In this document: piece after piece, positions 21,691 to 32,879 of the stretch
Layout of the letters: every line of letters starts with the position of its first letter
How positions within the stretch are numbered: the stretch's first letter is position 1
Program-made: the position numbers and the translations under genes
The notes under the pieces: generated by a model
Database searches by the model: none
What the model saw: the letters and a program-made list of their open reading frames with translations, nothing else
What the model was told of the DNA's origin: nothing
NCBI GenBank assembly: GCA_016271365.2
Contig: CM028130.1
Span: 472,845,501 to 472,909,500 of the forward strand
DNA: 64,000 nucleotides
Origin: Neoceratodus forsteri
Lineage: Eukaryota > Chordata > Ceratodontiformes > Ceratodontidae
Reading direction: 5' to 3'

Positions 21691-23245
21691 GCTGGCCCTC
21701 ACTTCCTTGCCCAAACGGCAAACCAGGTGGAAATTGAATGGCCAACTGCTTAAGGATTCTAAGTGTAGAGACCAAATTAAGGAACATATCACACAATTTT
21801 TTGATTTGAATGCTACGCAAGACATTAGGCCAGATGTGATTTGGTGTGCCTTTAAGGCATATCTTCAGGGCATCCTAATTGGGATGGCTGTGATGAGGAA
21901 AAGGAGACAGGAGGTCAGGCTGAGGGAGGTGCTAACCCAAATAAGAACATCAGAGACTAGCCTACATTCAAATCCATCTGACGATTCTGATCAAGAGTTG
22001 GCAAAATTGAGGGACTCCTATATAGCTATGCTCAATGAGAAAGCAGAGTTTGCTATTTTATGTACCAAAGCCTCCTATATAGAACACGGGGAAAAAGTGG
22101 GCAAATTACTGGCCCAGAGAATTAAACAAGTGAAGTCCACTCGGTTTATCCCCCCGATTCGCTCCAAACTTGATGGAACTCTCAAATCTAATCCTCAGGA
22201 GATTGTCTCGGAGTTCGTAACTTATTACAAACATTTATACAGCGAAATGCCTAACCCCCCCATCAGCCCTTACTCTCTCTCCTCTTATCTGGCGGACGCC
22301 CATCTGCCTTGTCTCTCGGAGTCCCAGGGTAGGTGGCTAATAACCCCTATTACAGAGTCCGAAATCCTGGAGGCAATAAAGGGCCTACCTTCAGATAAAT
22401 CACCTGGACTAGATGGTTTTTCAGCAAATTTCTATAAGTGTTTTAAGGAACAAATTACTTCCCATCTTCTGTCTCTTTTTCACTATATATTATCAGGGGT
22501 GCAAGTCGACCCCTCTTTATTTGAGGCTCTTATTGTGCTCCTTCCAACACCGGGGAAAGATTTAGAATATGTTGAGAGTTATAGACCCATATCATTATTG
22601 AACCAAGACATTAAAATTCTAACAAAGATTTTGGCGGACAGATTCAGCTTGGTTCTCCCTGATTTAATTGGTTCGCACCAAGTAGGATTTATGAAAGGCA
22701 GATTCTCCGCAGACCATCTCCGCACTCTTTCGCATGTATTCTCGGTATCCAGAGACGCTTCCTTGCCAATGGCGCTAGTTTCTCTGGACGCTGAGAAGGC
22801 TTTTGACAGAGTCAATTGGAGTTTCCTACTTCAAACACTGAATTCCTTTGGATTTCCTCAACAATTTCAATTGTGGATAAAGGCTTTATATCAGCAACCG
22901 GCGGCTAAGATTTCAGGGAATGGAGTGTTCTCTAGGACCTTCATCTTGCATTCTGGAACCAGGCAGGGGTGTCCTCTTACTCCCTTGCTTTTCAATCTCT
23001 ACCTAGAGCCGTTAATCTGTAAATTAATTTCTTGTCCGAAGGTCCAGGGGATCACCATTCTCGATACTGAGCTTAAAGTTGCGGCATATGCGGATGACTT
23101 GCTTTTGCACCTTTCGCACCCAGAGACTTCTATTCCCGCCATGTTGGATATAATCGAACATTATAGTAAATTATCTAATTACAAACTAAATGTAGGGAAG
23201 TCGATAGTGTTTCCCCTAAATCATAAAGTTTTTAAGAATGATATT
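21640..23245 (+). pseudogene. L1 ORF2 reverse transcriptase domain
   Basis: A long open frame of over 500 codons. The order is an EN-RT linker, then ITESEILEAIKGLPSDKSPGLDGFSANFYK, SYRPISLLNQDIKILTKIL, HQVGFMKGR, SLDAEKAFDRVNW, GTRQGCPLTPLLFNLYLEPL, AAYADDLLLHL with both catalytic Asp, and NYKLNVGKSIVF. It is intact over the RT core. The frame is lost at about 23246, where foreign DNA begins. The motif set fits the L1/Tx1 group. Confidence 0.93.
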
Positions 23246-24095
23246 ACAGTATATGCAGCTTGTAACGGACTGATTTGACAACCGTCAATCTGTCCATTAT
23301 ATGCGGCATCCGGTACATCAATATCCCCACGCAATATCAAAAAGCACACAAGCACATAAAAAGAATTCTGACCAGGACCAGGAATGATGCGCAAACACTC
23401 ATCATTTTTATGTTGGCCCGTCTGCTGTCACCAGTCAGAAAATCCGATACGGTATACTGTGCTGTTTAAGGTTTTTTTTTTTAACACCGACTGTGTCTCT
23501 CACTTTTCGATCGCCCTGAGATACAAGCACTCTACTTTGCCTTGAACCTGCACAAGAGTTCTGTTTCCGTGCTCACAGAGAGCAAACAAGGGCATTGCAG
23601 AGTGGGTGGCCAACCCCCGTAGTCACAAACAGCAAGTTCAAACAAAAGTAGTGGACTCCAGTAACCAGTATTAAAAAAAGGAGTTCCTCGAGGCCATGTC
23701 CCACCTACAGTATGCCAAGTTCTTATTGCCAGTGCCAGATAAAAAAAATACTATCTGTTATGTTGATCATCTACTGGCATGATTACATAGATTTTCTTTT
23801 TTGGATATCGGCTGGGATGCAGGCTAGTTACAGCACATTTCTGTGATCGCACTAAATGTAACTAGCTTGCTTTGTAGCCAGTGTCTAAGCCGAGAGAGAG
23901 ACAGAGAGTGAGAAAGCCGGTTGTGGGCTTGTTCAAAAGCATCATTGGTTTAACGAATTGGACGGTACTGCAGGAATTAAAGGTCCGCTTTAACAGACAA
24001 TTATAACATAGCCAGAATAGAAAATGGCTTTTGACATGGGCTAAACATCCATTAGAAGTGGAAGTCCATTACATCAGGAGCCGATATAAGTGGCA
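23246..24095. mobile_element. Unidentified ~0.85-kb insertion in L1 ORF2
   Basis: ORF2 homology stops at about 23246 after VFPLNHK and resumes near 24095 at LAWSKDSLRYLGI, which should follow within a few residues. The intervening DNA has a T-run at 23472-23482 and a GA-rich patch near 23897, but no frame I recognise. No clear terminal repeats or TSD were found. A non-autonomous DNA element or SINE-like insert is possible. Confidence 0.6.
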
Positions 24096-25327
24096 TATAT
24101 TGTACTTCCCTGGGTTTGGCCTGGTCTAAAGACTCGTTGCGGTATTTGGGTATTGTGTTAACTAGAGATCTGCAGAGTACCTTTAAACACAACTTGGAGG
24201 CCATACTGTCCACGGTGGCTCTCGATCTGGTTAGATGGTCGGCTCTGCCTATCTCTTTTAAGGGGAGAGTCAGCCTGGTCAAGATGAATATTCTCCCACG
24301 TTTCTTATATCCCCTCCAGCTACTTGACATCTGTGTACTAGGCGGCTGGTTCAAAAAGGCTCAAAGTTTGATTGGTGATTTTATCTGGTCTAAAAAAAAG
24401 CCTAGGTTAGCTTTTTATGCACTTGTGGCACCTAAGTCCAAGGGTGGATTACGACTCCTATACATATGGATGTACTTCTGGGCCTGTTGTGCAGCCAAAT
24501 ACTTAAAGTGGATGGTCTCCTATTCCTCGGGTTATTTGCCCGTGTGGCTTAAAATAGAGAAGGAAAAGATCTGTTCGGTTAACATTGCCCTTTCCACTTT
24601 ACTTTTCCTCAATACAGTCTCGATACCTAAGGAGCTAAAAGGTACCACAGTCGAAACTTCCCTGAGGATTCATTCACAGTTGTGCAGATTCCTAAAATAT
24701 AAAAATTGGTTGGATGTGGAGCAGTCGATTTGGAACTCTCCTACCTTTAAAATAGATAACAGAATGTTATCCCCCAGATGGTTACCTAGCTTAGGTGAAG
24801 GGAACGTTCAGTTATTTCTCAAGGAGGATGGTACTTGGTTATCAGCTGAGGATATTGTGGTGAAATTCAGGCTCAAGGGAAGTGACTATTTCAAGGTACA
24901 TCAGCTTAGACACCTTCTCACTAAAAAATTTGAGGACGGCATCCCTATATCTTTCGATTTTGCCTTCCTTACAGAATTAGTCCCTCTGGTTAACTCCCCC
25001 CGAAATATTTCCAAATTGTATAATATTTTGTATGGTTGGCGTTTCCCTGCACCTTTTGGACCTACAAAGTTCTGGTCGGCCTTTTTCCCTAACTGGGATA
25101 AGGACTCGACAACTATATGGAATAACTGCCATCATTTTGTAACACAAGATAGGCTACAATTGATGCAATTTCATATTCTCCATAATCTCTACCACTATCC
25201 TCAGAAGCTGGCTAAATGGGATATAACTTCCTCTAGCCTATGTACTAGGTGTGCTCAGGCAGAGGGTTCTCTGCTCCATATTTTCTGGGAATGTCCTAAG
25301 ATACTACCCCTCTGGGAGGCTATATAA
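24096..25327 (+). pseudogene. L1 ORF2 C-terminal region
   Basis: One open frame continues the RT thumb (LRYLGIVLTRDLQSTFKHNLE, WSALPISFKGRVSLVKMNILPRFLYPLQ, FIWSKKKPRLAF, GGLRLLYIWMYFWA). It reaches the C-terminal knuckle CTRCAQAEGSLLHIFWECP and ends at 25327. The knuckle matches that of the truncated L1 at 5726-6951, so the two are related subfamilies. Without the 0.85-kb insert this would join the upstream RT frame. Confidence 0.9.
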
Positions 25328-25838
25328 GGGACAAGGCCGACCCACTCCTTGGGCTGAGGGACCTGTTCATCCCAGAGGTTTGTATTTCCGGGGATTACTC
25401 GCAGATTTCAGTTAATAAGCATAGGTTCCATATTGCCTTAATTTCCATGTCTTAAAAAAATTACTTAAGTATTGGAGGAGTTCTGGGATTATCTCTTATT
25501 CTGAATGGCTAAACGAGCTATTATTTAATCTCTGAGTGGAGAAGACTATCTCGAATATCAATAATAATAATTCCAAATATGAACGGATCTGGGCCTCGCT
25601 TCATACATTATATACTATCTAATTTTTAATATTTTTTCTTTAATTTCCCTGTTGTCATGGACTGTCAAGCCTTGGGGACTGTGTCGGGGAGGTTCGGGGG
25701 GGTTGGGGGGAGGGGGACAGGGTCAGTTAATCTGTTTTGTCTCAAGGATTATTCTATGGATGTTATGACCCTGTCCATTGTGTACAGTGAAACTTTCAAT
25801 AAATTTTAAATAAAAAAAAAAAAAAGAATTTGCGCTTG
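25328..25838 (+). other. L1 3' UTR, poly(A) tail and right TSD
   Basis: Non-coding 3' sequence with a G-rich run (about 25685-25722), common in L1 3' UTRs. It ends CTTTCAATAAATTTTAAAT, a poly(A) of about 14, and the TSD copy AAGAATTTGCGCTTG at 25824-25838. Confidence 0.85.
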
Positions 25839-26060
25839 AGCCCTTCTCACCCTGAATCTACAAGCCAGGAGTTTGAGAGCTTGCGAGCCTCTTTCATAAT
25901 AATGCTGTTTAAGGAATTTCAAATTCTGTTCTACTTTATAATCCAGTAATGTGTTAAGTTCCTCTTTAAGGAAGGGACATCCTGGATGCCCTCCAGGAGG
26001 CATGCCTCAGACAGTTAGTGGAGGAAACCACCAGAAAGAAAGCAATGTTGGACCTTATTT
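25839..26060 (-). pseudogene. Old L1 ORF2 fragment, upstream part
   Basis: On the minus strand it reads KFLKQHYYERGSQALKLLACRFRVRRAQAQIL, the segment just before the L1 RT domain (compare EHGEKVGKLLAQRIK in the younger L1). It joins 18495 in frame once the younger L1 is removed. The fragment ends where the next LINE begins, at about 26060. Confidence 0.85.
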
Positions 26061-27599
26061 ATTTTTTTTTATTTATTGAAATGTTTCACCAGGAGAGCAC
26101 ACTGAACAACAAGTTGCTCATCTCATGGTGCGACCTGGGGGAAGGGGGTTACATAGGGTTGTAAAGGGTGATCAATTACAATAGAATGTGGGTAGTACAA
26201 ACAATACAACATTGTAAGATTGTGCAACAGTTGGAACACAAGGTATTGTACAATAAATAGTAGTGGAACATTGGGTAAATTACAATATATGTCCAAAACA
26301 ATACAAAAGAACAAATAAACGTACAGAACTGTAATAATGCGATAGAACCATTTATAGTGCATGAGTGTACCAGGAGCAGGCTCGAGGTAGTACGCAAGTG
26401 CTGTTGGAGTAAAAAGGATGGGGTAGGTTGTGCACACTGGTGATCCAGAAGGGCGGGTGGAGAAAAGAGAGGGAGAGGCAAGAACTGAATATGAGGAGAA
26501 GGGGTAGCCATTTCCTGATTTTCCCCTTCAGGATGTTGAGAACTCTGCTAGGGGAGGTCATGGTAGGAAGGCAGAAATTGGGGATAGGTATTAAGGAGGG
26601 TTAAAGCTGGATTTCTGCTTGCGATGCTAGCGACCCGGGTTCGGGAATGAGCCCAGGAGCTGAAGGGCCAGCTGGGGGAGAGGACTTGAGCAGCCTAGGA
26701 ACTGCTCATCCTCTCCGGGGGGAGGGGGGAACCAGAGTTCGGCTCTTGTCTGGCCCCGGGTGGAGACCCGAGGTACAGCAAGCCCGATGCTTAACAGAGG
26801 GTGGCGTGCCAGGCGTCGGCGCTTCAGCCTTGACATCGAGGGACATGGCACGCTGAGAGACATCGAAAAAAGCACAGCCTCCCAGTAGACAGAGCACCAG
26901 GCCCCCGACCATCAATGCCCCTACCGCCCGGAACAGCGTTCGAGAAAACATAGATGCATAGGTGTAAGGCTACCCTCCCGCTGAAGGTACAACTACGGCT
27001 CCATGTGGGATGGATTGCACGGGTCACCAGGTAGGTGAGCAAGGCTGAAAGGCGCGTGAGGTGTCTCCTAAGAGGGACAGCTGCGAGGAGAAGGAGTAAT
27101 AAAAAAAGGAGGTTTAAAGCAGGAACCGCTAGAGAAAGGTAATTTGTAGGCAGAGGAAGGAGTAGTTGGAGGAGGATGCTGTATTTCAGGAGGAGGGCAT
27201 TCCAGATTTAGGAAACAATGGGCGAAACCAGTCTGACCGATGAGGATGGAACAGCGAGGGACCATCAAGGTGCCGGGAGTAATTTGATCTGAGAGAGTGG
27301 GTGGGTGGGTGGCGGGAGGTGGAGTGGAGAGAGAGGATGAGAGATAGGAGGGGAGCCCCCGAACCAGAAATTGGAGGTTAGTTTGGCACAGTGAGAGATG
27401 CGTCTGTGAGACAGAGGAAGGAAGGTTAGAGAGCGATAGAGTTCACAGTGGTGGGAGCGGGAAGGGGAGTCGATGGCAAAGCATCAGAAGGAGTTAAAGA
27501 GAGTGTCCAACTTGGTCAGGGAAGATTTGGGAGCAGCACCATAGACTACGTCACAGTAGTCAAGATGGGGAGTATCATCTTCTGGACAATTTTGCAGTC

Positions 27600-28500
27600 A
27601 GCGGGATGCAACTACAATTCCTGTAGAGCATCAAGCTTGGGGCACAGTTTCTTCAGGATAACATCGATATGCATGGAGAAGTTGAGGTGCTGGTCCTGCC
27701 AAACTCCCAGATATCTAAATGAGGAGGTGTCCTCCAAGATGGTCCCATCAAGGGTGTGAAAGGCGGATAGGGCCGGGAGCCTAGATGGTCTCTGCCTGGT
27801 GCCAAAGGTCATTGAGACTGTCTTCTTGGCATTTAGAAAAAGCTGGTGAGAAGAAAACCAGAGTTAAACTTGGTTGATGTCATGCTGTAAGCTGGTTTCC
27901 ACAGCAGCAGGGTTTTTTCCAGAGCTGTACAAAACAGTATCGTCAACGTACATGTGGATAGAAGGGGATGAGCAGGCTGTGGGAAGATCATTAAGGAAAA
28001 TGGAGACGAGTAGGGGACCAAGCACTGAGCCCTGAGGGACACCAGTGTTGATGAGGAGTGGAGGGGAGTGGGAATCAAGGATTCTCACCGATTGGGTCCT
28101 GCCAATGAGGTAGAATTTAAATCAGTTGGTGGCTGACGGAGCAAGGCTAGCTGAAGAGAGTGAATCAAGAAGCAGGGGATGGGAAACAGTGTCGAAAGCT
28201 TTGGCTAGGTCGACAAAGATGGACGAGGTGATCAGGCCATCGTCCATCCCTGAAAGGATGGAGTCTGTAAGCCTGAGGAGGGAGGTGGTTGTTGAGTGGT
28301 TCTTCCAAAAATCAGATTAGAAAGGGGTGAAGAAGGAGGAATCAGAAAGGAAGATTGATAGTTGAGAGAGAATTAAATGTTCTTGAAGTTTGGCAAGGGT
28401 AGGAAGGAGGGAAATGGGGTGATAGTTGCCAACAGTGAATGTGTCACCACCCTTGGGGAGAGGATGGACTACAGCGTGTTTCCAGGATGAGGGTACTTGG
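27600..28500 (-). pseudogene. Reverse transcriptase of the minus-strand LINE
   Basis: Visible blocks on the minus strand are NYHPISLLPTLAKLQEHLI, a KAFDTVSHPLLLDSL block, [32 protein letters not shown] and SFRYLGVWQDQHLNF. The catalytic box is YVDD where YADD is usual; both Asp are kept. The frame is broken near 28120 and 27860, among other places. Confidence 0.82.
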
Positions 28501-28959
28501 GTAGATATAAAGGACAGGTTAAGGATTAGGGAGATAGGATAAGCAATTGCAGGAGCAGAAAGGCCGAGAAGATAGGATAGAGCTCAACTGGTGAGGAGCC
28601 TTTAGAGGGGTTGAGGGATAAGACAGCACTAAGAGCTTTGTCAGAGGAGATAATAGAAAAGGAAAAAGAGGGAGGGGGTAGGCGCTGGCTGAAGTGAAGG
28701 GCTGAAGTCAGTGGGTGGGAATGGGGAGAGGGAATTTAGAAGTAGGCATTAAATTCACTGGCCACGGAGCCAGGGTCGGAAACTAGGGAGTTATTTATTT
28801 TGAGAACTGGAGGGTGAGGGTGAGAGGGGGGAGAGAATAGGGCATGAACTACCCTCCAGAATTTAGATGGAGAGTTAATGTTAGTCAGGAATGAGGAGTT
28901 GAAATAATCAAACCTAGCCAGTCTAGTAGCTTTAGTACATGGATTGCATGGCGTTCTGT

Positions 28960-29900
28960 ACTTGGCATAGTCGTTTGAAAGTTTAGTAGATTTGTGTTTT
29001 CTCCAGGCCCTCTGAAGTAGGCCAGTAGTTCGGGGGTGATCCAGGGGAGGCGAAGCCCACAGACTCTGGTCTTTCTGAAAGGAGCAAAGGCATTCCTGGT
29101 GGCAATGAATTTATCCTTAAAATAGTCAAGCACTTGGTCAACAGAAATGGAAGTGGACAGGGGGGCCCAATCGGTGGAAGCGAGTGCAGAGCTGATTGGG
29201 GTAAGGTCTGATGATTTAAAGGGCCAGAGCTATATGATTTTAGGGGGAGGATTGGGTGATGAACCTTATGTACAATCAAAATGGGGTTGTGGTCACTAAG
29301 GCCATCGTGGAGGAGACCAGATTTAATGATTCACGATGCGGGTGGGTTGTGAGTCACAGGGTCAGCAGGGGTGTTTTGTGTTTTGGTTAGGCGTGTGCTC
29401 AAGTTGTGTGAGGTTTAGAGCAGTGACATCATTGCATAGCTTGTTTAACTTGGGAGACAACCAATTTAGATTCACGTCACCCATTATGAAAATTTCACCA
29501 GATTGCGAGAGGGAGGTGATGTTGGCTAAGAGTTCAGTCATGACCGAGGGTTGAATGCTTGGGCAGCAGTAGATGCCAGCCACAAAGATTAGGATTGAGA
29601 AAGGAAGGGTAATGCGGGTGACAAGGGCTTTCATAGGTAGCTGAGATGGAGGTAGATAGGGTGGTAGTAAACTGCAGTGAGGACAGGATATACATGGCCA
29701 CTCCCCCTCCGCGACCCGATCGATCTTGTCTGGAGATGGACTACCCAGGGATAGCAATGGCACTGTCAGGCGTGCTTTTTTTGAGCCATGTCTCTGTAAT
29801 GATTAGGATGTCAGGGTTGTGTGAAATCATGAGTTTGTAGGAGGTCGATTTTAGGTAGCAGGCTGCAGATGTTTAGGTGGAGGAGCTTCAACCCGTTAGG
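28960..29900 (-). pseudogene. Endonuclease region of the minus-strand LINE
   Basis: Starting LKLLHLNICSLLPKID, later frames give GEIFIMGDVNLNWLSPKLNKL (the D-x-N catalytic block) and a linker (PESVGFASPGSPPNYWP). Many stops and shifts interrupt it. By family knowledge it is the APE-type nickase of ORF2. Confidence 0.7.
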
Positions 29901-30370
29901 GAGGGTTGCAGTGGAAGTGGGGTTTGGAGACATGTTATTTGGGTAAGGAGCCAGGGTAGGAGAAGAAATAGGGCATGGGTTGGGGTGGATGTATCCTAAT
30001 GAAAGAAGGGGGAGGGCAAGAATGAAATAGTGAAGTTTAGGGTTTTTATAATTGGAGTAGGAAATACTGGAGGGAGGGGAAGGGGAGGGGCAGAGAGAAG
30101 GAGATAAGAAAATGAAGAAAGGCACAGTGACTAGGAAGGGAAAACAGAGAGGCTGGAGGGTAGTAGGGAAAATGGGGTCTGTTTACAAGGGGAGCTGTGG
30201 GGGTGATTGACAGAATGAAAGAGGTATCTGGCAGGGAAGGGGAGAGAGAAGTGGCAATAGGTGTAGAGGGAGAGACTGGGATACGGGTAAGAACCAGGAA
30301 GGGTGTGAGTAGGAGGGTGATGGAAACCATTCTGGGTAGGGTAGTAGAGGCTTTGTACAGGCTTACAGAT

Positions 30371-30796
30371 TCAGATCACACCACTGAATGTTAGGACATT
30401 GATAATTTGCTTTAGGTATGAATGACCCAGGACTAGAAGTGTTAGGGTAGAGCAGTGGGAAGAGGACTGCAACCTACATGTGTTGTTGTCCTCTAGTGGC
30501 TTTACAGTATAATTTGCAAATGAAAAAAAAAGCAACAAATCAATGACAGACCAGCGCAGGTTATGCAAATGCTGCTCTGCACTGAACTGCTCACAGAAGT
30601 GTGCAACTGAGTAAATTGGCAAGCAAAAAGATCAGGACTTCACTACACAGCTGCTAAAGGAAGAAACATCAAAAGTCAGTATTTCTCTAGAGTCTTATGC
30701 GCTAGTGCAATGATTTCAGCACTGGGCAGGAAACCAATGTCAGCGCTTTGGGCCATCTGGGACCTTTCAGTTCCCACTGGGAGGAAGGCTCAAAAA
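30371..30796. other. Unassigned stretch
   Basis: Between the LINE and DIRS 2. No gene or repeat recognised. Confidence 0.4.
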
Positions 30797-30837
30797 GAAA
30801 AAATTACTCACCTTAGTAATTGCTTTTCTTCTCATGG

Positions 30838-30986
30838 AGTCTTGCTATATTAGGACCATTGCAGTCATTCCCCCAGTCTTGAACTGCCCCGGAGAGGAAA
30901 CAGTTAACTCCAGAGTGATCTGGAGTTCCACAGCAGGAGGGCGCTGTTCAAAGCTCTATCTGGCCAGTTTCAAATGAAACTGCCAG
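30838..30986. repeat. DIRS 2 left terminal inverted repeat
   Basis: Inverse of 36270-36418. Shared blocks include ACTGCCCCGGAGAGGAAAC and TTTCAAATGAAACTGCCAG. Confidence 0.9.
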
Positions 30987-31305
30987 GTTTTACGGAGCTA
31001 AACCAACATAGCAAGTCTGTGTGGAAAAGCTCTACACTAGCCATTGGCTACCTATCATTAGAAGAATAAGAACAATCACAGAATAACAACAACAATATTA
31101 TTGTTAGGAACACTCCTTACAAGCACTAATAGGACCCCTCTCCCCAAAACTCAAGTCTGGAGAGGGACCCTCTACCACTAACAAAACAGAAGACACCTAG
31201 TTCCCTAGCCCAACTAGAGACTAAAATGGCATGACACAGTGCTTGCACTAATTTGCCAACCCCATACCCAAGTAGGAGTTCTGAGGAGGGGTAGGAGGGA
31301 GGGTT

Positions 31306-31405
31306 GTCCTAATATAGCAAGACTCCATGAGAAGAAAAGCAATTACTAGGTGAGTAATTTTTTCTTCAAACACCATGAAGTCTTGCTATATTAGGACCAT
31401 TGCAG
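31306..31405. repeat. DIRS 2 internal complementary region
   Basis: A near-palindrome joining the inverse of both outer ends: AAGACTCCATGAGAAGAAAA on the left and CACCATGAAGTCTTGC on the right, centred on GTGAGTAATTTTTTC. Confidence 0.9.
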
Positions 31406-31429
31406 ATACACAGCAGTACCTCCATGGAG

Positions 31430-32816
31430 GAGTGGCAGAACCTACTTAGGAAAGAGCTCTGAAGAACAGCTGTGCCAGCAAACGATCTCTCCTGGACTGG
31501 ACGTCCAGGAATAATGCTGGTAAAGGTGTGAACTGTTTTCCAGGTAGCAGCGAGCAAATTTCCAATAGGAATATCTCTAGCAGCCGCTAGAGATGCAGCT
31601 GTACCCTGGTGGAGTGGGCCCTCAGTCCTGAGGGGCTCCTCACCTAGTTTTTGGTAACAGAACTGGATACAAGAGACAATCCACCTTGCAATTGTCCTCT
31701 TGGTGGCAGGTCTCCCTTGCCAACCTCTCCATAGGTAAGGAAGAGTTGGAGGATTGAACCTGTGACCTTTGGTATGTTCCCATAGTAGCTAAGGCTCTTT
31801 TAACGTCCAGGCTGTGTAGTTTCCTCTCACCCGAGGAAGAATGCTCAGTGAAAACACTGGGAGAGAGAAATGGACTGGTTCAGATGAAAATCTGAAACCA
31901 CTTTGGGTAAAAACTTTCTGTTGGTCCTGAGGACTACCTTATCCCTGTGAAAAGAAATAAAATCCTTTTCCAACGAAAGGGCTTGCAATTCACTTATACG
32001 TCTGGCAAGTGATAGCCACTAGAAAAACAGTTTTCCAAGTTAAATACTTGAGATCTGCAGAAGAAAGGGCTCAAGGGAGGTTGCATTAACTGAGCAATGC
32101 AAACATTCAGGTCCCAGGCAGGGCTGGTTCCGAAAGGAGGGTTAGAAGTAAACCTTAAAAAACTTAGAAAACACAGGGTGAGAGGAAAAAGAACAGGCTT
32201 CTCCTGGAAACAAAGGCAGAAACAGCTGCCATATGAACCTTCAAGGTAGCTGGTCTAAGGCCTAGGAATTTAGATGGGCCAAATAGTCCAGTAAAGTGGC
32301 CAGGTCAGCAGATTCTGGCACAATTTGTTTCTCCGAACACCAGAAGGAAAACCTCTTCCACTTAGAATTGTAAGTAGCCCTGGTGGAAGGCTTCCAGAAG
32401 CCTTTAAAATATCCATGACCCCTGAGAAGGTGTAAATCAACAAATTCTAATTCCTCAAGAACCAAGCCTTGAGGTGGAGGGATTTGAGGTCCAGTACTAC
32501 ACTCCCCTGTGCACAGGTCAGCAAGTCGTGGGTCCTGGGCAAGGTTAGGGAGGTGGATTGTCAGGGACAGGAGAAGAGGATACCAGGGCTGTCTGGCCCA
32601 GTTTGGGCGATCAGAACCACTTTGCAGGGCTGAGTTCTGATTTTCACCAATACCCTGAAGAGGAGAGGAAGGGGAAAAGCATAGAAATTCCTTCCAATCC
32701 AGCAGGAAGGCGTCCAGGGGACTGAGCCCAGCACTGGAGGCCTGCAACAAAATAGAGGAAGTTGATGGTTGTCTGGGGCTGCGAAGAGATTCATCTGAGG
32801 GTACCCCATCTGGCAA
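31430..32816 (-). pseudogene. Tyrosine recombinase of DIRS 2
   Basis: The N-terminal part is open (32816-32262: RATYNSKWKRFSFWCSEKQ, LATLLDYLAHLNS). The catalytic part is scattered over several frames to 31430. KRTIARWIVSCIQFCYQKLGEEP and AASLAAARDIPIGN match DIRS 1. The H-x-x-R region is disturbed by a shift and small changes, and the Tyr region (TVHTFTSIIPG) lacks the expected KHY. It is clearly inactive. Confidence 0.88.
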
Positions 32817-32879
32817 AGACCAACCCTAATACCTGAGGATTCAGAGACCATTCGTGATGGCCCTGGGAAATCCTGCTGA

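Larger units (their letters stand above)
18511..25823 (+). mobile_element. L1-clade LINE, near full length, nested in older L1
   Basis: Bounded by a 15-bp TSD, with a 5' UTR from 18511, ORF1 (18679-19545), ORF2 (about 20983-25327 with an insertion) and a 3' end with AATAAA followed by poly(A) at about 25811-25825. It lies in an older L1 fragment in the opposite orientation. About 0.85 kb of foreign DNA (23246-24095) sits in ORF2. The long ORF1-ORF2 spacer (19546-20982) is unusual for L1 and may hold another insertion. Confidence 0.9.
26061..30370 (-). mobile_element. CR1-superclade LINE (Rex1- or L2-like), decayed
   Basis: About 4.3 kb on the minus strand. The 3' end at 26061 has an AATAAATAAAAAAAAATAAATAA tail in the minus sense. 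The ORF2 start (LKLLHLNICSLLPKIDLL) lies near 29850 and the endonuclease and RT follow in many broken frames. Upstream of about 30050 is a Pro/Ser-rich low-complexity stretch. The RT box order and wording are closest to Rex1/Babar- or L2-type elements; I cannot separate these by eye. The 5' limit is approximate. Confidence 0.75.

Noticed and set aside
26000..26060. Plus-strand peptide LRQLVEETTRKKAMLDL as a separate gene
   Set aside because: Too short, no start or context, and it overlaps the old L1 fragment on the other strand.
26627..27042. Pro/Gly-rich frames on both strands
   Set aside because: They lie in the 3' part of a decayed LINE, show no domain and overlap each other on opposite strands.
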